A stretch of 64,000 bases of DNA from Methylorubrum aminovorans (GTDB lineage: Bacteria > Pseudomonadota > Alphaproteobacteria > Rhizobiales > Beijerinckiaceae). The notes under the pieces are model-generated. The model was not told the origin of the DNA. It did no database searches and worked only from the letters and a program-made list of their open reading frames with translations. Position 1 is the first letter of the stretch. The number at the start of each line of letters is the position of its first letter. The translations under genes were made by a program, and so were the position numbers. Shown piece after piece: positions 26,872 through 36,070 of this stretch. The stretch covers positions 1 through 64,000 of the forward strand of contig NZ_BPRC01000021.1 of the NCBI RefSeq assembly GCF_022179725.1, given 5' to 3'.

Positions 26872-29800
26872 GCCACTTCCTCGACCGCCTGACCTTCTTC
26901 CGACAGCGCCGCGAGACCTTCTCCGACGGCTGGGGTGTGGCCACCGACGAGCCGCGCGCCTGGGAGAACACCTATCGAAAGCGCTGGGCCTCGGACAAGA
27001 TCGTCCGCTCCACGCACGGCGTGAACTGCACCGGCTCCTGCTCGTGGAAGATCTACGTCAAGGGCGGGATCGTCACCTGGGAGACGCAGCAGACCGACTA
27101 TCCCCGCACGCGGCCCGACCTGCCCAACCACGAGCCGCGCGGCTGCCCGCGGGGCGCGAGCTACAGTTGGTATCTCTACTCGGGAACGCGCATCAAATAC
27201 CCGCTCGTGCGCGCCCGAATGCTGAAAGCGTGGCGCGTGGCCCGTGCCACGCTCGGGCCGGTCGATGCCTGGCGGAAGATCGTCACGGATGGCGAGACCC
27301 GCGCCGCCTGGGTGACGCGCCGGGGACGCGGCGGCTTCGTGCGGGCGACCTGGGACGAGGTCGCCGACATCATCGCGGCGGCCAACATCCACACGATCAA
27401 GGAATACGGGCCCGACCGGATCGTCGGCTTCTCGCCGATCCCCGCCATGTCGATGGTGTCCTACGCCGCAGGCACGCGCTACCTGTCGCTGATCGGCGCC
27501 ACCTCCTTGAGCTTCTACGACTGGTACTGCGACCTGCCGCCGTCCTCGCCGCAGACCTGGGGCGAGCAGACCGACGTTCCAGAGAGCGCCGACTGGTACA
27601 ATGCCGGCTTCCTGCTCGTCTGGGGCTCGAACATCCCGCAGACCCGCTCGCCGGACGCCCACTTCTACACGGAGGCCCGCTACAAGGGCACGAAGAGCGT
27701 CGTCATCTCGCCCGATTACAGCGAGGCCTGCAAGTTCGCCGACCTCTGGCTGCACCCGAAGCAGGGCACCGACGCCGCTTTGGCGCTGGCGCTCGGCCAC
27801 GTCGTCCTGAAAGAATTCTACATCGACCGGCAGGTGCCGTACTTCCAGGACTACGCGCGCCGCTACAGCGACATGCCGTTCCTGGTGAAATTGGTCGAGC
27901 GGGACGGCAAATTGCTCCCCGACCGCTTCCTGCGCGCCGCCGACTTCACGGGCGGCCTCGACGAGGCGGCGAACCCGGATTGGAAGACCGTCGCGCTCGA
28001 TCAGGACGGGGGCATCGTCTGCCCCCGCGGCTCGGCCGGCTTTCGCTGGGGCGATCCCGGCAAGTGGAACCTGGAAGAGACCGACGGCGCCGGCGCGCCA
28101 ACTCGCCTACGCCTGTCGCTCGCCGGCATCGAGGACCGGCTGGCGCCGGTCTCCTTCCCCTATTTCGGCGGCATCGCGCCGGGAGGCTTCGTCGCCACCG
28201 ATCACCCCGAGGTGCTGAGCCGGCTCGTGCCTCTGCGCCGCGTCGCGCTGAAGGACGGGGAGGCGCTCGCCGCCACCGTGTTCGATCTGCTCTGCGCCAA
28301 TTACGGCGTCGACCGCGGTCTCGGTGGGGACGACGTCGCGGCGACCTACGACGACGACGTGCCGTTCAGCCCGGCTTGGGCGGAGCGCATCTGCGGCGTG
28401 CCGCGGCAGGCAATCCTGCAGACCGCGCGGGAATTCGCCGAGACCGCCGAGAAGACCGATGGGCGCGCCATGGCCATCGTCGGGGCCGGGATCAACCACT
28501 GGTACCACATGGACATGAGCTATCGCGGTATCATCGCGCTGCTCATCCTGTGCGGCTGCGTGGGCAAATCGGGCGGCGGTTGGGCGCACTACGTCGGGCA
28601 GGAGAAGCTGCGCCCGCAGACCGGCTGGCTGCCGCTGGCCTTCGCCCTCGATTGGGTACGCCCGCCGCGCCAGATGAACGGGACGTCGTTCTTCTACGCG
28701 CATTCCGACCAGTGGCGCTACGAGACGCTCGACGTCTCCGACATCCTCTCGCCGACGGCGCCCCCCGGCGACTGGTCGGGCTCGATGCTCGACTACAACC
28801 TGCGCGCGGTGCGCATGGGCTGGCTCCCGTCCGCTCCGCAGCTCGGCATCAATCCTCTGGCGCTGGCCCGCAGCCTGGAGGCACGGGGCGAGGAGCCCGC
28901 CACGGCCCTGCCGCGCCTTTTGAAGTCGGGCGAGGTCCAGTTCGCCATGTCAGACCCGGATGCGCCGCAGAACTGGCCGCGCAACATGTTCTTCTGGCGC
29001 TCCAACGTGCTGGGCGCCAGCGGCAAGGGGCACGAATACTTCCTCAAGCATCTCGTCGGCTCCTCGCACGGCGTCGTCGGGACCGAGGACGGCATCCGGC
29101 CGACGGAGGTCGTGTGGCGGGAGGAGGCGCCCAAAGGCAAGCTCGACCTGATGGTCAACATCGACTTCCGCATGTCGACCACGAGCCTCTATTCCGACAT
29201 CGTCCTGCCGACGGCGACTTGGTACGAGAAGCACGACCTCAATACCTCGGACATGCATCCCTTCATCCATCCGCTGACGGCCGCGGTGGATCCGGTCTGG
29301 GAAGCGCGCAGCGATTGGGACATCTTCCGCACCATCGCCCAGACCTTCTCCCGCCTCTGCGAGGGCGAGCTCGGTGTCGAAAAGGACATCGTCCTCAACC
29401 CGATCCAGCACGACAGCGCCGCCGAACTCGCCCAGCCCTACGCCCCGCTCGACTGGGGCCGCGGCGAGACCGAGCCGGTGCCGGGCCGAACCATGGCGTC
29501 GATCGCCGTGGTGGAGCGCGACTATCCCGCGACCTACGAGCGGTTCACGGCGCTCGGCCCCAAGCTCGATACACTCGGCAACGGCGGCAAGGGCCTGGAA
29601 TGGAACACCCAGGCCGAAATCTCCCAACTCGGCGCGCTGAACGGCCGCGTCGAGGCGGGGCCGGCGGCGGGACGGCCGAAGATCCTGACCGACATCGACG
29701 CCTGCGAGACGATCCTGATGCTCGCGCCGGAGACCAACGGGCAGGTCGCGGTCAAGGCGTGGGAGGCCCTGGGCCGGGCGACCGGACGCGACCACGCCCA

Positions 29801-30647
29801 CCTCGCGGCCGGCAAGGAGGAGGAGAAGATCCGCTTCCGCGACGTCGTCTCTCAGCCGCGCAAGATCATCTCCTCACCGATCTGGTCCGGGCTTGAGAGC
29901 GAGAAGGTCTGTTACAGCGCCGGCTATACCAATGTTCACGAGCTCATCCCCTGGCGCACCCTGACGGGGCGGCAGCAGCTCTTCCTCGACCATCCGTGGA
30001 TGCTGGCCTTCGGCGAGGGCTTCGTGACGTGGCGTCCGCCGATCGACACCAGGACCGTGGCGCAGGTCGCCGGCAAGCTGCCGAACGGGCACCCCGAGAT
30101 CCAGCTCAACATCCTCACGCCGCACCAGAAATGGGGAATCCACTCGAGCTATACCGAGAACCTCCTGCTGCTCAGCCTCAACCGCGGCGGCCCGACGATC
30201 TGGATCAGCGAGGTCGATGCCCGCAAGGCCGGCATCGAGGACAACGACTGGATCGAAGCCTTCAACGTCAACGGAGCCGTGACCGCCCGCGCGATCGTCT
30301 CCCAGCGCATCATGGAGGGCTCGGCGATCATGTATCACGCGCAGGAAAAGCTCGTGAATACGGTCGGCTCCGAGATCACCAATCAGCGCGGCGGCGTGCA
30401 CAACTCCATCACTCGCATCAACATGAAGCCGACGCACATGATCGGCGGCTACGTCCAGTTCGCCTACGGCTTCAATTACTACGGAACGGTCGGCGCCAAC
30501 CGCGACGAATTCGTGATCATCCGCAAGATGAGCCACGTCAACTGGTTCGACAAAGCCGTCGACGACACGTTCAACACGGACGCCACCGCCGATTGGGGCG
30601 GGCACGGCGTCAATCCGAACACCAAGTCGAAGGAGCCGGCGGCATGA
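26868..30647 (+). CDS. narG: Respiratory nitrate reductase alpha subunit NarG
   Basis: 1,259 residues, the family length. It binds Mo-bis-MGD and the FS0 [4Fe-4S] cluster through H50, C54, C58 and C93 (HGVNCTGSCSW, GCPRGAS), matching the E. coli H49/C53/C57/C92 set. The Mo-ligand aspartate region (YNAGFLLVWGSNIPQTRSPDAHF is the neighbouring block) and the C-terminal SSYTENLLLLSLNRGGP block are present. It reduces nitrate to nitrite at the cytoplasmic side, with electrons from NarH. The ATG overlaps the narK stop and its stop overlaps the narH start. Confidence 0.97.
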   Translation: MSHFLDRLTFFRQRRETFSDGWGVATDEPRAWENTYRKRWASDKIVRSTHGVNCTGSCSWKIYVKGGIVTWETQQTDYPRTRPDLPNHEPRGCPRGASYSWYLYSGTRIKYPLVRARMLKAWRVARATLGPVDAWRKIVTDGETRAAWVTRRGRGGFVRATWDEVADIIAAANIHTIKEYGPDRIVGFSPIPAMSMVSYAAGTRYLSLIGATSLSFYDWYCDLPPSSPQTWGEQTDVPESADWYNAGFLLVWGSNIPQTRSPDAHFYTEARYKGTKSVVISPDYSEACKFADLWLHPKQGTDAALALALGHVVLKEFYIDRQVPYFQDYARRYSDMPFLVKLVERDGKLLPDRFLRAADFTGGLDEAANPDWKTVALDQDGGIVCPRGSAGFRWGDPGKWNLEETDGAGAPTRLRLSLAGIEDRLAPVSFPYFGGIAPGGFVATDHPEVLSRLVPLRRVALKDGEALAATVFDLLCANYGVDRGLGGDDVAATYDDDVPFSPAWAERICGVPRQAILQTAREFAETAEKTDGRAMAIVGAGINHWYHMDMSYRGIIALLILCGCVGKSGGGWAHYVGQEKLRPQTGWLPLAFALDWVRPPRQMNGTSFFYAHSDQWRYETLDVSDILSPTAPPGDWSGSMLDYNLRAVRMGWLPSAPQLGINPLALARSLEARGEEPATALPRLLKSGEVQFAMSDPDAPQNWPRNMFFWRSNVLGASGKGHEYFLKHLVGSSHGVVGTEDGIRPTEVVWREEAPKGKLDLMVNIDFRMSTTSLYSDIVLPTATWYEKHDLNTSDMHPFIHPLTAAVDPVWEARSDWDIFRTIAQTFSRLCEGELGVEKDIVLNPIQHDSAAELAQPYAPLDWGRGETEPVPGRTMASIAVVERDYPATYERFTALGPKLDTLGNGGKGLEWNTQAEISQLGALNGRVEAGPAAGRPKILTDIDACETILMLAPETNGQVAVKAWEALGRATGRDHAHLAAGKEEEKIRFRDVVSQPRKIISSPIWSGLESEKVCYSAGYTNVHELIPWRTLTGRQQLFLDHPWMLAFGEGFVTWRPPIDTRTVAQVAGKLPNGHPEIQLNILTPHQKWGIHSSYTENLLLLSLNRGGPTIWISEVDARKAGIEDNDWIEAFNVNGAVTARAIVSQRIMEGSAIMYHAQEKLVNTVGSEITNQRGGVHNSITRINMKPTHMIGGYVQFAYGFNYYGTVGANRDEFVIIRKMSHVNWFDKAVDDTFNTDATADWGGHGVNPNTKSKEPAA

Positions 30648-32170
30648 GGGTTCGCGCGCAAATCGGCATGGTGCTCAACCTCGACAAGTGTATCGGCTGC
30701 CACACCTGCTCGATCACCTGCAAGAACGTCTGGACCAATCGTGAAGGTGTTGAATACGCTTGGTTCAACAATGTCGAGTCGAAGCCCGGCATCGGTTATC
30801 CGAAGGATTGGGAGAACCAGCACCGCTGGAAGGGCGGATGGACCCGGAAGTCCAACGGCCGCATTGAGCCGAAGATCGGCGCCAAATGGCGCGTCCTCTC
30901 GAAGATCTTCGCCAATCCCGACCTGCCCGAGATCGACGATTTCTACGAACCCTATACGTTCGAATACGGCTGGCTGCAGCAGGCCCCCGAGCTTCAGGCC
31001 CAGCCCTCCGCCAAGCCGCGCTCGCTCATCACCGGCGAGGTGATGAACAAGATCGAGTGGTCGGGCAATTGGGAGGACGATCTCGGCGGCGAGTTCTCCC
31101 GCCGTTCCCAGGACGCCAATTTCGACGGCATCGAGAAGGAGATCTACGGCCAGTTCGAGAAAACCTTCCTGATGTATCTGCCGCGCCTCTGCGAGCATTG
31201 CCTCAACCCGACCTGCGTCGCCTCCTGCCCCTCAGGCGCGATCTATAAGCGGGAGGAGGACGGCATCGTCCTGATCGATCAGGAAAAGTGCCGCGGCTGG
31301 CGCATGTGCGTCTCCGGCTGCCCCTACAAGAAGATCTACTATAACTGGTCTTCAGGAAAATCAGAGAAGTGCATCTTCTGCTTCCCGCGCATCGAAGCCG
31401 GTCAGCCCACCGTCTGTTCCGAAACCTGCGTCGGGCGGATCCGCTATCTCGGCGTCATGCTCTACGATGCCGACCGCATCGAGGAGGCGGCCTCCGTCGA
31501 GAACCCGAAGTCGCTCTACGAGTCGCAGCTCTCGATCTTCCTCGATCCGAACGACCCCGCCGTGCGGCGGCAGGCGCTGCTCGACGGCGTGCCGGAGGAG
31601 TGGCTCGACGCCGCCATCCTGTCGCCCGTCTACAAGATGGCGATGGAATGGAAGGTCGCCTTCCCGCTGCACCCCGAATACCGCACCCTGCCGATGGTCT
31701 GGTACGTGCCGCCGCTCTCGCCGATCCAGTCGGCAGCCGAGGCCGGCAAGATCTCGGCCAAGAACGGGATGCCGGATGTCGAGAGCCTACGCATTCCGAT
31801 GCGCTACCTCGCCAACATGCTCACCGCGGGCGAGGAGGCGCCGATTGTCTCGGCGCTGCGGCGGATGCTAGCCATGCGCGCCTTCATGCGCGCCAAGACG
31901 GTGGACGGGCGCCTCGACGAGCGGATCGCGGAGGAGGTCGGGCTCACCGCGCATCAGGTCGAGGAGATGTACCGCTACATGGCGCTCGCGGCCTACGAGG
32001 ACCGCTACGTCATTCCGACCAGCCATCGCGAGGTGAACGAGAACGCCTACCATCTGCGCGGCTCGACCGGCTTCTCCTTCGACGAGCCCACCAACGGCGC
32101 CACGAAGACGAACCTGTTCGGCGGCGCCAAGCGCACGCCGCGCAAGCCCTACATGGACGTGCCGCTATGA
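30644..32170 (+). CDS. narH: Respiratory nitrate reductase beta subunit NarH
   Basis: 508 residues, electron-transfer subunit. Four cysteine groups are visible: C16/C19/C22/C26, C183/C186/C191/C195, C216/W219/C222/C226 and C243/C246 with later cysteines (CSETC). Tryptophan W219 in place of a cysteine makes the third centre a [3Fe-4S] cluster, as in E. coli NarH. ATGA overlaps on both sides place it tightly between narG and narJ. Confidence 0.97.
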   Translation: MRVRAQIGMVLNLDKCIGCHTCSITCKNVWTNREGVEYAWFNNVESKPGIGYPKDWENQHRWKGGWTRKSNGRIEPKIGAKWRVLSKIFANPDLPEIDDFYEPYTFEYGWLQQAPELQAQPSAKPRSLITGEVMNKIEWSGNWEDDLGGEFSRRSQDANFDGIEKEIYGQFEKTFLMYLPRLCEHCLNPTCVASCPSGAIYKREEDGIVLIDQEKCRGWRMCVSGCPYKKIYYNWSSGKSEKCIFCFPRIEAGQPTVCSETCVGRIRYLGVMLYDADRIEEAASVENPKSLYESQLSIFLDPNDPAVRRQALLDGVPEEWLDAAILSPVYKMAMEWKVAFPLHPEYRTLPMVWYVPPLSPIQSAAEAGKISAKNGMPDVESLRIPMRYLANMLTAGEEAPIVSALRRMLAMRAFMRAKTVDGRLDERIAEEVGLTAHQVEEMYRYMALAAYEDRYVIPTSHREVNENAYHLRGSTGFSFDEPTNGATKTNLFGGAKRTPRKPYMDVPL

Positions 32171-32928
32171 GGTATACGCTGCGCGCCCTGTCGGTGCTGA
32201 TCGCTTATCCGAGCGAAGACCTGCAGGCCCATAGCGGCGCGGTCCGCGAGGCCCTGCACGGGGAGGCGGAACTGCCGCCCGAGGCCCTGGCCCGCCTCGA
32301 ACCGCTCTTCGAGGCGTTCGCAAGCCAGGACGTCTTCGATCTGCAAGCGCATTACTGCGAATTGTTCGACAGTTCGCGCGCGCTCTCGCTGCATCTCTTC
32401 GAGCATGTCCACGGCGACGGCCGCCAGCGCGGGCAGGCGATGATCGATCTGGGCCAAGCCTATCTCGCCCGCGGCTTCATGATGCGGGAGGCCGAGCTTC
32501 CCGATTACCTGCCGATGTTCCTCGAATTCCTGTCGATCCTGCCGAACGACGAGGCGGAGGAATGGCTCGCCCAGCCGGCCCACGTTCTGGAGGTTCTGGA
32601 ACAGCGGCTCACCGAGCGGGAGACCTATTACGCGGGCGTGCTGCACAACCTGCTGCATCTGGCCAAGCGCCGGCCCTGCACCGGACAGGTCCGGGACCTT
32701 CCCGACTACCGCGATCCGGCGACCCCCGCCGAGATCGACCGGGCCTGGGAGGATGCGCCGATCGATTTCAGCGCGCCCCTCGGGGACGCCTCCCAGCCAT
32801 CCGCGCTGATGACGCGCCTGCGCGCCGCCCAGCGCGATGCCAGAGCGCTTTCCGGCGACGTGGACGTGGGTTCGCTGAAAGAAAGCGCGGTTAAACAAAG
32901 AGATAGAGATCAAACAAAAGGAGGCTGA
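32167..32928 (+). CDS. narJ: Nitrate reductase assembly chaperone NarJ
   Basis: 253 residues, all-helical TorD/NarJ family. Landmarks are LSVLIAYPSEDLQ at the start, the family core YCELFDSSRALSLHLFEHVHGDGRQRG and YLPMFLEFLSILP. It guides Mo-cofactor insertion into NarG and membrane docking and is not part of the final enzyme. It overlaps narH by ATGA and ends one base before narI. Confidence 0.96.
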   Translation: MRYTLRALSVLIAYPSEDLQAHSGAVREALHGEAELPPEALARLEPLFEAFASQDVFDLQAHYCELFDSSRALSLHLFEHVHGDGRQRGQAMIDLGQAYLARGFMMREAELPDYLPMFLEFLSILPNDEAEEWLAQPAHVLEVLEQRLTERETYYAGVLHNLLHLAKRRPCTGQVRDLPDYRDPATPAEIDRAWEDAPIDFSAPLGDASQPSALMTRLRAAQRDARALSGDVDVGSLKESAVKQRDRDQTKGG

Positions 32929-32929
32929 G

Positions 32930-33703
32930 ATGTGGGAGGCGGTCAATTATCTCCTCTTCGGCTGGTATCCGTACCTTGCCGTGACGGTTCTGGTGTTCGG
33001 CAGCATCCTGCGCTTCGATCGGGCGCAGTATTCCTGGCGCTCGGAATCCTCGCAGTTCCTCCGGCGCAAGCAGATGCTGCTCGGATCGAACCTGTTCCAC
33101 CTCGGCATCCTGGTCATTCTGGTGGGCCATTTCGTTGGCCTGCTGACGCCGATCGCGCTGTTCGAGCGGTTCGGCATCAGCCACACCGCCAAGCAGTTGA
33201 TGGCCATCACGGTCGGCGGCATCGCCGGCATCGCCGCCCTGATCGGCTGCTCGCTCCTGCTGCACCGCCGCCTGTTCGATGCCCGCATCCGGCGCAGTTC
33301 CTCCATCGGCGACATACTCGTGCTCGTCCTGATCTGGCTGCAACTGATCGTGGGCATCGGCAGCTTCTACTGGACGTTCCAGGCGCTCGACGGGCACGAG
33401 ATGGTGCGCTTCATGGGATGGGCCCAGGGCCTTCTCACCTTCCAGCCCGGCGCGGCGGACCTCCTGCTGGAAACGGCCCTGGTCTACCGGCTGCACATCG
33501 TCATCGGCCTGACGATCTTCCTGATCACGCCCTTCACCCGGCTCGTGCACGTCTTCAGCGCACCGGTCTGGTACCTGTTCCGGCCGGGCTATCAGGTCGT
33601 GCGGTCGCGGCGCGGACCGGCGCAGGCGGTGGCCGACCCGTTCGCCGGCGCGATCAGCGGGGCAGCCTCGATCGGACGGGCTCAGGCGGAGAGCGCGCAA
33701 TGA
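32930..33703 (+). CDS. narI: Respiratory nitrate reductase gamma subunit NarI (diheme cytochrome b)
   Basis: 257 residues with five membrane helices. The heme-ligand histidines are H57 and H67 in helix 2 (HLGILVILVGHFVG) and H189 and H207 in helix 5 (YRLHIVIGL, RLVHVF), aligned with E. coli H56/H66/H187/H205. It oxidises quinol and anchors NarGH. The tail after residue 225 is alanine/arginine-rich. Its stop overlaps the following parvulin gene (ATGA). Confidence 0.97.
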   Translation: MWEAVNYLLFGWYPYLAVTVLVFGSILRFDRAQYSWRSESSQFLRRKQMLLGSNLFHLGILVILVGHFVGLLTPIALFERFGISHTAKQLMAITVGGIAGIAALIGCSLLLHRRLFDARIRRSSSIGDILVLVLIWLQLIVGIGSFYWTFQALDGHEMVRFMGWAQGLLTFQPGAADLLLETALVYRLHIVIGLTIFLITPFTRLVHVFSAPVWYLFRPGYQVVRSRRGPAQAVADPFAGAISGAASIGRAQAESAQ

Positions 33704-34626
33704 GTGCCACGCTCATCATCGACCGCCGTCCGGACCCGGCGATGCCGACCGGCTGCGGCAGCGGCTGCGGCTGTGCCTCGGCGTCGAAACCGCCCGTGCC
33801 GCCGCCGAGCGAGGTCCCCGTCTCCGTCAACGGCGTGGCGATCGCGGCCGAGGCGATCGCCCGCGAGATCCAGCATCATCCCGCAGGCGACGGCGCCGCC
33901 GCCTGGCGAGCGGCGGCGCAGGCCCTCGTCGTGCGCGAGTTGCTACTCCAGGCCGGCCGGGCGGCGGGGTTCGCGTCCCGCCCGGAACGGGACGAGGCCG
34001 GGCGGTGGGAACTGGCCGAGGAAGCGCTGATCCGCGCGGCCCTCGATCTCGCGCCCGAGCCGCAGCGGGCGGGCGCGGCGGAGTGCCGTCGCTACTACGA
34101 GGCGAACCTCCACCGCTTCCGCATGCCGGACCTGTTCGAGGCGTCCCACATCCTGTTCGAGCCGGCCTCCGACGACGCGGCGGGCTGGCAGCAGGCGGAG
34201 CGGGAGGCGCGTGCGCTGGCGACCGAACTCGGCGACGATCCGGGCGACTTCGCCGAGGCCGCGCGCGGCTTCTCCGCCTGTCCGACAGCGCGTCAGGACG
34301 GATCGCTCGGCCAGTTGCGCCGGGGCGAACTGGTGCCGGAGATCCAGGCGGCGCTGGAGGCTCTGACCGAGGGCACCACGGGACGTGTTCCGGTCCGGTC
34401 CCGCTTCGGCTGGCACGTGCTGCGCCACCAGCGCCGGATCCCCGGAAAGACCCTGTCCTTCGAGATGGTGGCCGACAAGATCGCCGAGATGCTGGATGCC
34501 CGTGCCTGGACGATGAGTGCCGCCGGCTTCGTGCTGCACTTGGCCGAAGACGCGACGATCGAGGGCGTCGTCCTCGACGCCGAGAGCCTGTCGCGCCTAC
34601 CCGCCTCGGGCAGCGCCCCGCCGTGA
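33700..34626 (+). CDS. Parvulin-type peptidyl-prolyl isomerase of the nar operon
   Basis: 308 residues. The rotamase domain lies at about 145-250 (LFEASHILFEPASDD, DFAEAARGFSACPTARQDGSLG, GRVPVRSRFGWHVLR), a PpiC/NifM-like layout with an N-terminal helical SurA-like part. Near the N-terminus is a cysteine cluster CGSGCGCAS (residues 18-26) that could bind metal. No signal peptide is seen, so it is cytoplasmic. Parvulins are repeatedly encoded at the end of nar operons and are thought to help fold or mature the reductase. The ATGA overlap with narI supports that link. Confidence 0.9.
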   Translation: MSATLIIDRRPDPAMPTGCGSGCGCASASKPPVPPPSEVPVSVNGVAIAAEAIAREIQHHPAGDGAAAWRAAAQALVVRELLLQAGRAAGFASRPERDEAGRWELAEEALIRAALDLAPEPQRAGAAECRRYYEANLHRFRMPDLFEASHILFEPASDDAAGWQQAEREARALATELGDDPGDFAEAARGFSACPTARQDGSLGQLRRGELVPEIQAALEALTEGTTGRVPVRSRFGWHVLRHQRRIPGKTLSFEMVADKIAEMLDARAWTMSAAGFVLHLAEDATIEGVVLDAESLSRLPASGSAPP

Positions 34627-34692
34627 CGCCCTCACCTATCGTCCCGAAAGGTGGTGGCCGGCGCTCAGAAAAAGACGATGCGCAAACAACGA

Positions 34693-34724
34693 GACAGGGC
34701 ATCGTGCCGGCACGATGCCCTGTC
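34693..34724. terminator. 32-bp perfect palindrome after the nar operon
   Basis: GACAGGGCATCGTGCC followed directly by its exact reverse complement, 32 bases without mismatch. In RNA it would fold to a stem of about 14 bp with a GC loop, 67 bases after the parvulin stop. No T-run follows. It could be the nar operon terminator, an mRNA stabiliser, or a binding site for a dimeric protein acting on the small gene at 34769. Confidence 0.6.
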
Positions 34725-34768
34725 CCGCCGATGAGAATGGTCCCGCACGTGAGAGAAGGCGTCCTATC

Positions 34769-34972
34769 GTGAACGATCAGCAGCGCCTCGACGGTGCGCC
34801 CCTCAACCCGACCCTGCGGAAGGTAAGCGACGGCACGCACGACACGAGCCGCACCGCCGCCCCCCTGGAGAGCATCTCGATCCGCACGCCGCATGGCGGC
34901 CACTGGGCCTGGATCTGCCTCGCGGTGTTCGTGGTCTGCGTCCTCGTCTCGCTCGTCCTCATCTTCGGATGA
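34769..34972 (+). CDS. 67-residue protein with a C-terminal membrane helix
   Basis: GTG start at 34769 with AGAAGG about nine bases upstream. Residues 1-46 are polar (NDQQRLDGAPLNPTLRKVSD and on). Residues 47-67 form one strong hydrophobic helix (WAWICLAVFVVCVLVSLVLI). It follows the nar operon palindrome and precedes the broken sdaA tail. The family is not recognised. It may be a small accessory membrane subunit, but nothing beyond position links it to nitrate reduction. Confidence 0.6.
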   Translation: MNDQQRLDGAPLNPTLRKVSDGTHDTSRTAAPLESISIRTPHGGHWAWICLAVFVVCVLVSLVLIFG

Positions 34973-34997
34973 GCCCGCGGGCGCGGCGCAGGCCTTC

Positions 34998-35155
34998 TCA
35001 GCAGTCGGCGCCGTTGACGGCGAGGCCGCCGAGCGAGGTTTCCTTGGCTTTGGCCTGCCTGTCGTGACCGGCCCGGCGGAGGGTCTCTCGATCACTTCGT
35101 CGAGGCGCATCCGGTGCTCGCCGTCGCCGCGCAGCGACTGGGAGGCCTTGCGGGA
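34998..35155 (-). pseudogene. sdaA: Remnant of the 3' end of an L-serine dehydratase gene (sdaA)
   Basis: The last about 27 codons (AKAKETSLGGLAVNGADC then stop) match the characteristic SdaA ending (ETS-x-GGLAVN-x-x-C). The preceding RGDGEHRMRLDEVIE fits the next conserved block but lies in another frame, because GAGAGA at about 35093 has two extra bases. Upstream of about 35155 the similarity ends. The fragment is about 50 codons of a normal 450 or more, so it is a dead remnant left after a deletion or rearrangement. Confidence 0.65.
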
Positions 35156-35278
35156 CGTGCTGCGCGTCTCGCTCAGGCCTTTCCGAAGTCGGACGCATCA
35201 CCTGAAAGCATCGTCCCGACAGGCGGTTTCCCGCGCGTCGGACGATTGCCGGTGCGGCCTGCGCGTCGGGGCAGCCGA

Positions 35279-36070
35279 TCAGATCGGTTGGCCGAGGATG
35301 CCGAGGATCGTTCGGCGCAGGCGCACCAGTTCGGGATCGTCGCGGTGGCGTGGATAGGGGAGATCGACGGGAAGGTCCGCGCGGATCGCGGCCGGACGGT
35401 CGGAGAGCACGATCACGCGCTCGGCCAGCACCAGAGCCTCCTCGACATCGTGGGTGACGAGGAGCGCGGTAAAGCGAGTCTCCTGCCACAGCCGCAGAAT
35501 CTCGGCCTGGAGCGCGAGCCGGGTCAGGGCGTCGAGCTTGCCGAGCGGCTCGTCGAGGAGGAGCAGCCGCGGTGCGTTCACGAGCGCGCGGGCGAGCGCC
35601 GCGCGCTGGGCCATGCCGCCGGAGAGCTGGTGCGGAAACACCTCGGCGAAGCCATCGAGCCCGACGAGGCGGAGCGCCGTCTGGACCTTCGCCGCCCGCT
35701 CGGGCCTCGTGACGCCGCGGGCCTCCAGCCCGAGCATCACGTTCCCCCGCACGCTGCGCCAGGGATAGAGCGTCGGGTCCTGAAACACGAGGAGGCGCGA
35801 CGGATCGGGACCTTCGACCCGCCGGCCATCGACGGCGATGCGGCCGGCGCCCGGCGGCTCCAGCCCGGCGACGAGGCGCAGCAGGGTGGACTTGCCGCAG
35901 CCGGAGGGACCGAGCAGAGCCACGAAGCCGCCCGGCGCCACGTCGAGGCTGATACGATCGAGGACGGGCAACGCCGTGCCGCGGAGGTCGAAGGCGTGGG
36001 AGACGGCCTCGACCGCGAGGCGCGATCCGGCGGCGGTGGCGGCAGGGCGTTCGAGCGTCACGGCTACCAT
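35279..36070 (-). CDS. ABC transporter ATPase, SsuB/TauB type
   Basis: 263 residues with Walker A LLGPSGCGKSTLLR, Q-loop LVFQDPTLYPW, signature HQLSGGMAQRAALARAL, Walker B LLLLDEP and the switch histidine VTHD. This is the nitrate/sulfonate/taurine importer subclass. The start ATG 36070 overlaps the permease stop by seven bases. With the permease and the Tat-type binding protein it forms an SsuABC-like importer; the divergent oxidoreductases suggest organosulfur substrates. Confidence 0.9.
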   Translation of the reverse strand: MVAVTLERPAATAAGSRLAVEAVSHAFDLRGTALPVLDRISLDVAPGGFVALLGPSGCGKSTLLRLVAGLEPPGAGRIAVDGRRVEGPDPSRLLVFQDPTLYPWRSVRGNVMLGLEARGVTRPERAAKVQTALRLVGLDGFAEVFPHQLSGGMAQRAALARALVNAPRLLLLDEPLGKLDALTRLALQAEILRLWQETRFTALLVTHDVEEALVLAERVIVLSDRPAAIRADLPVDLPYPRHRDDPELVRLRRTILGILGQPI

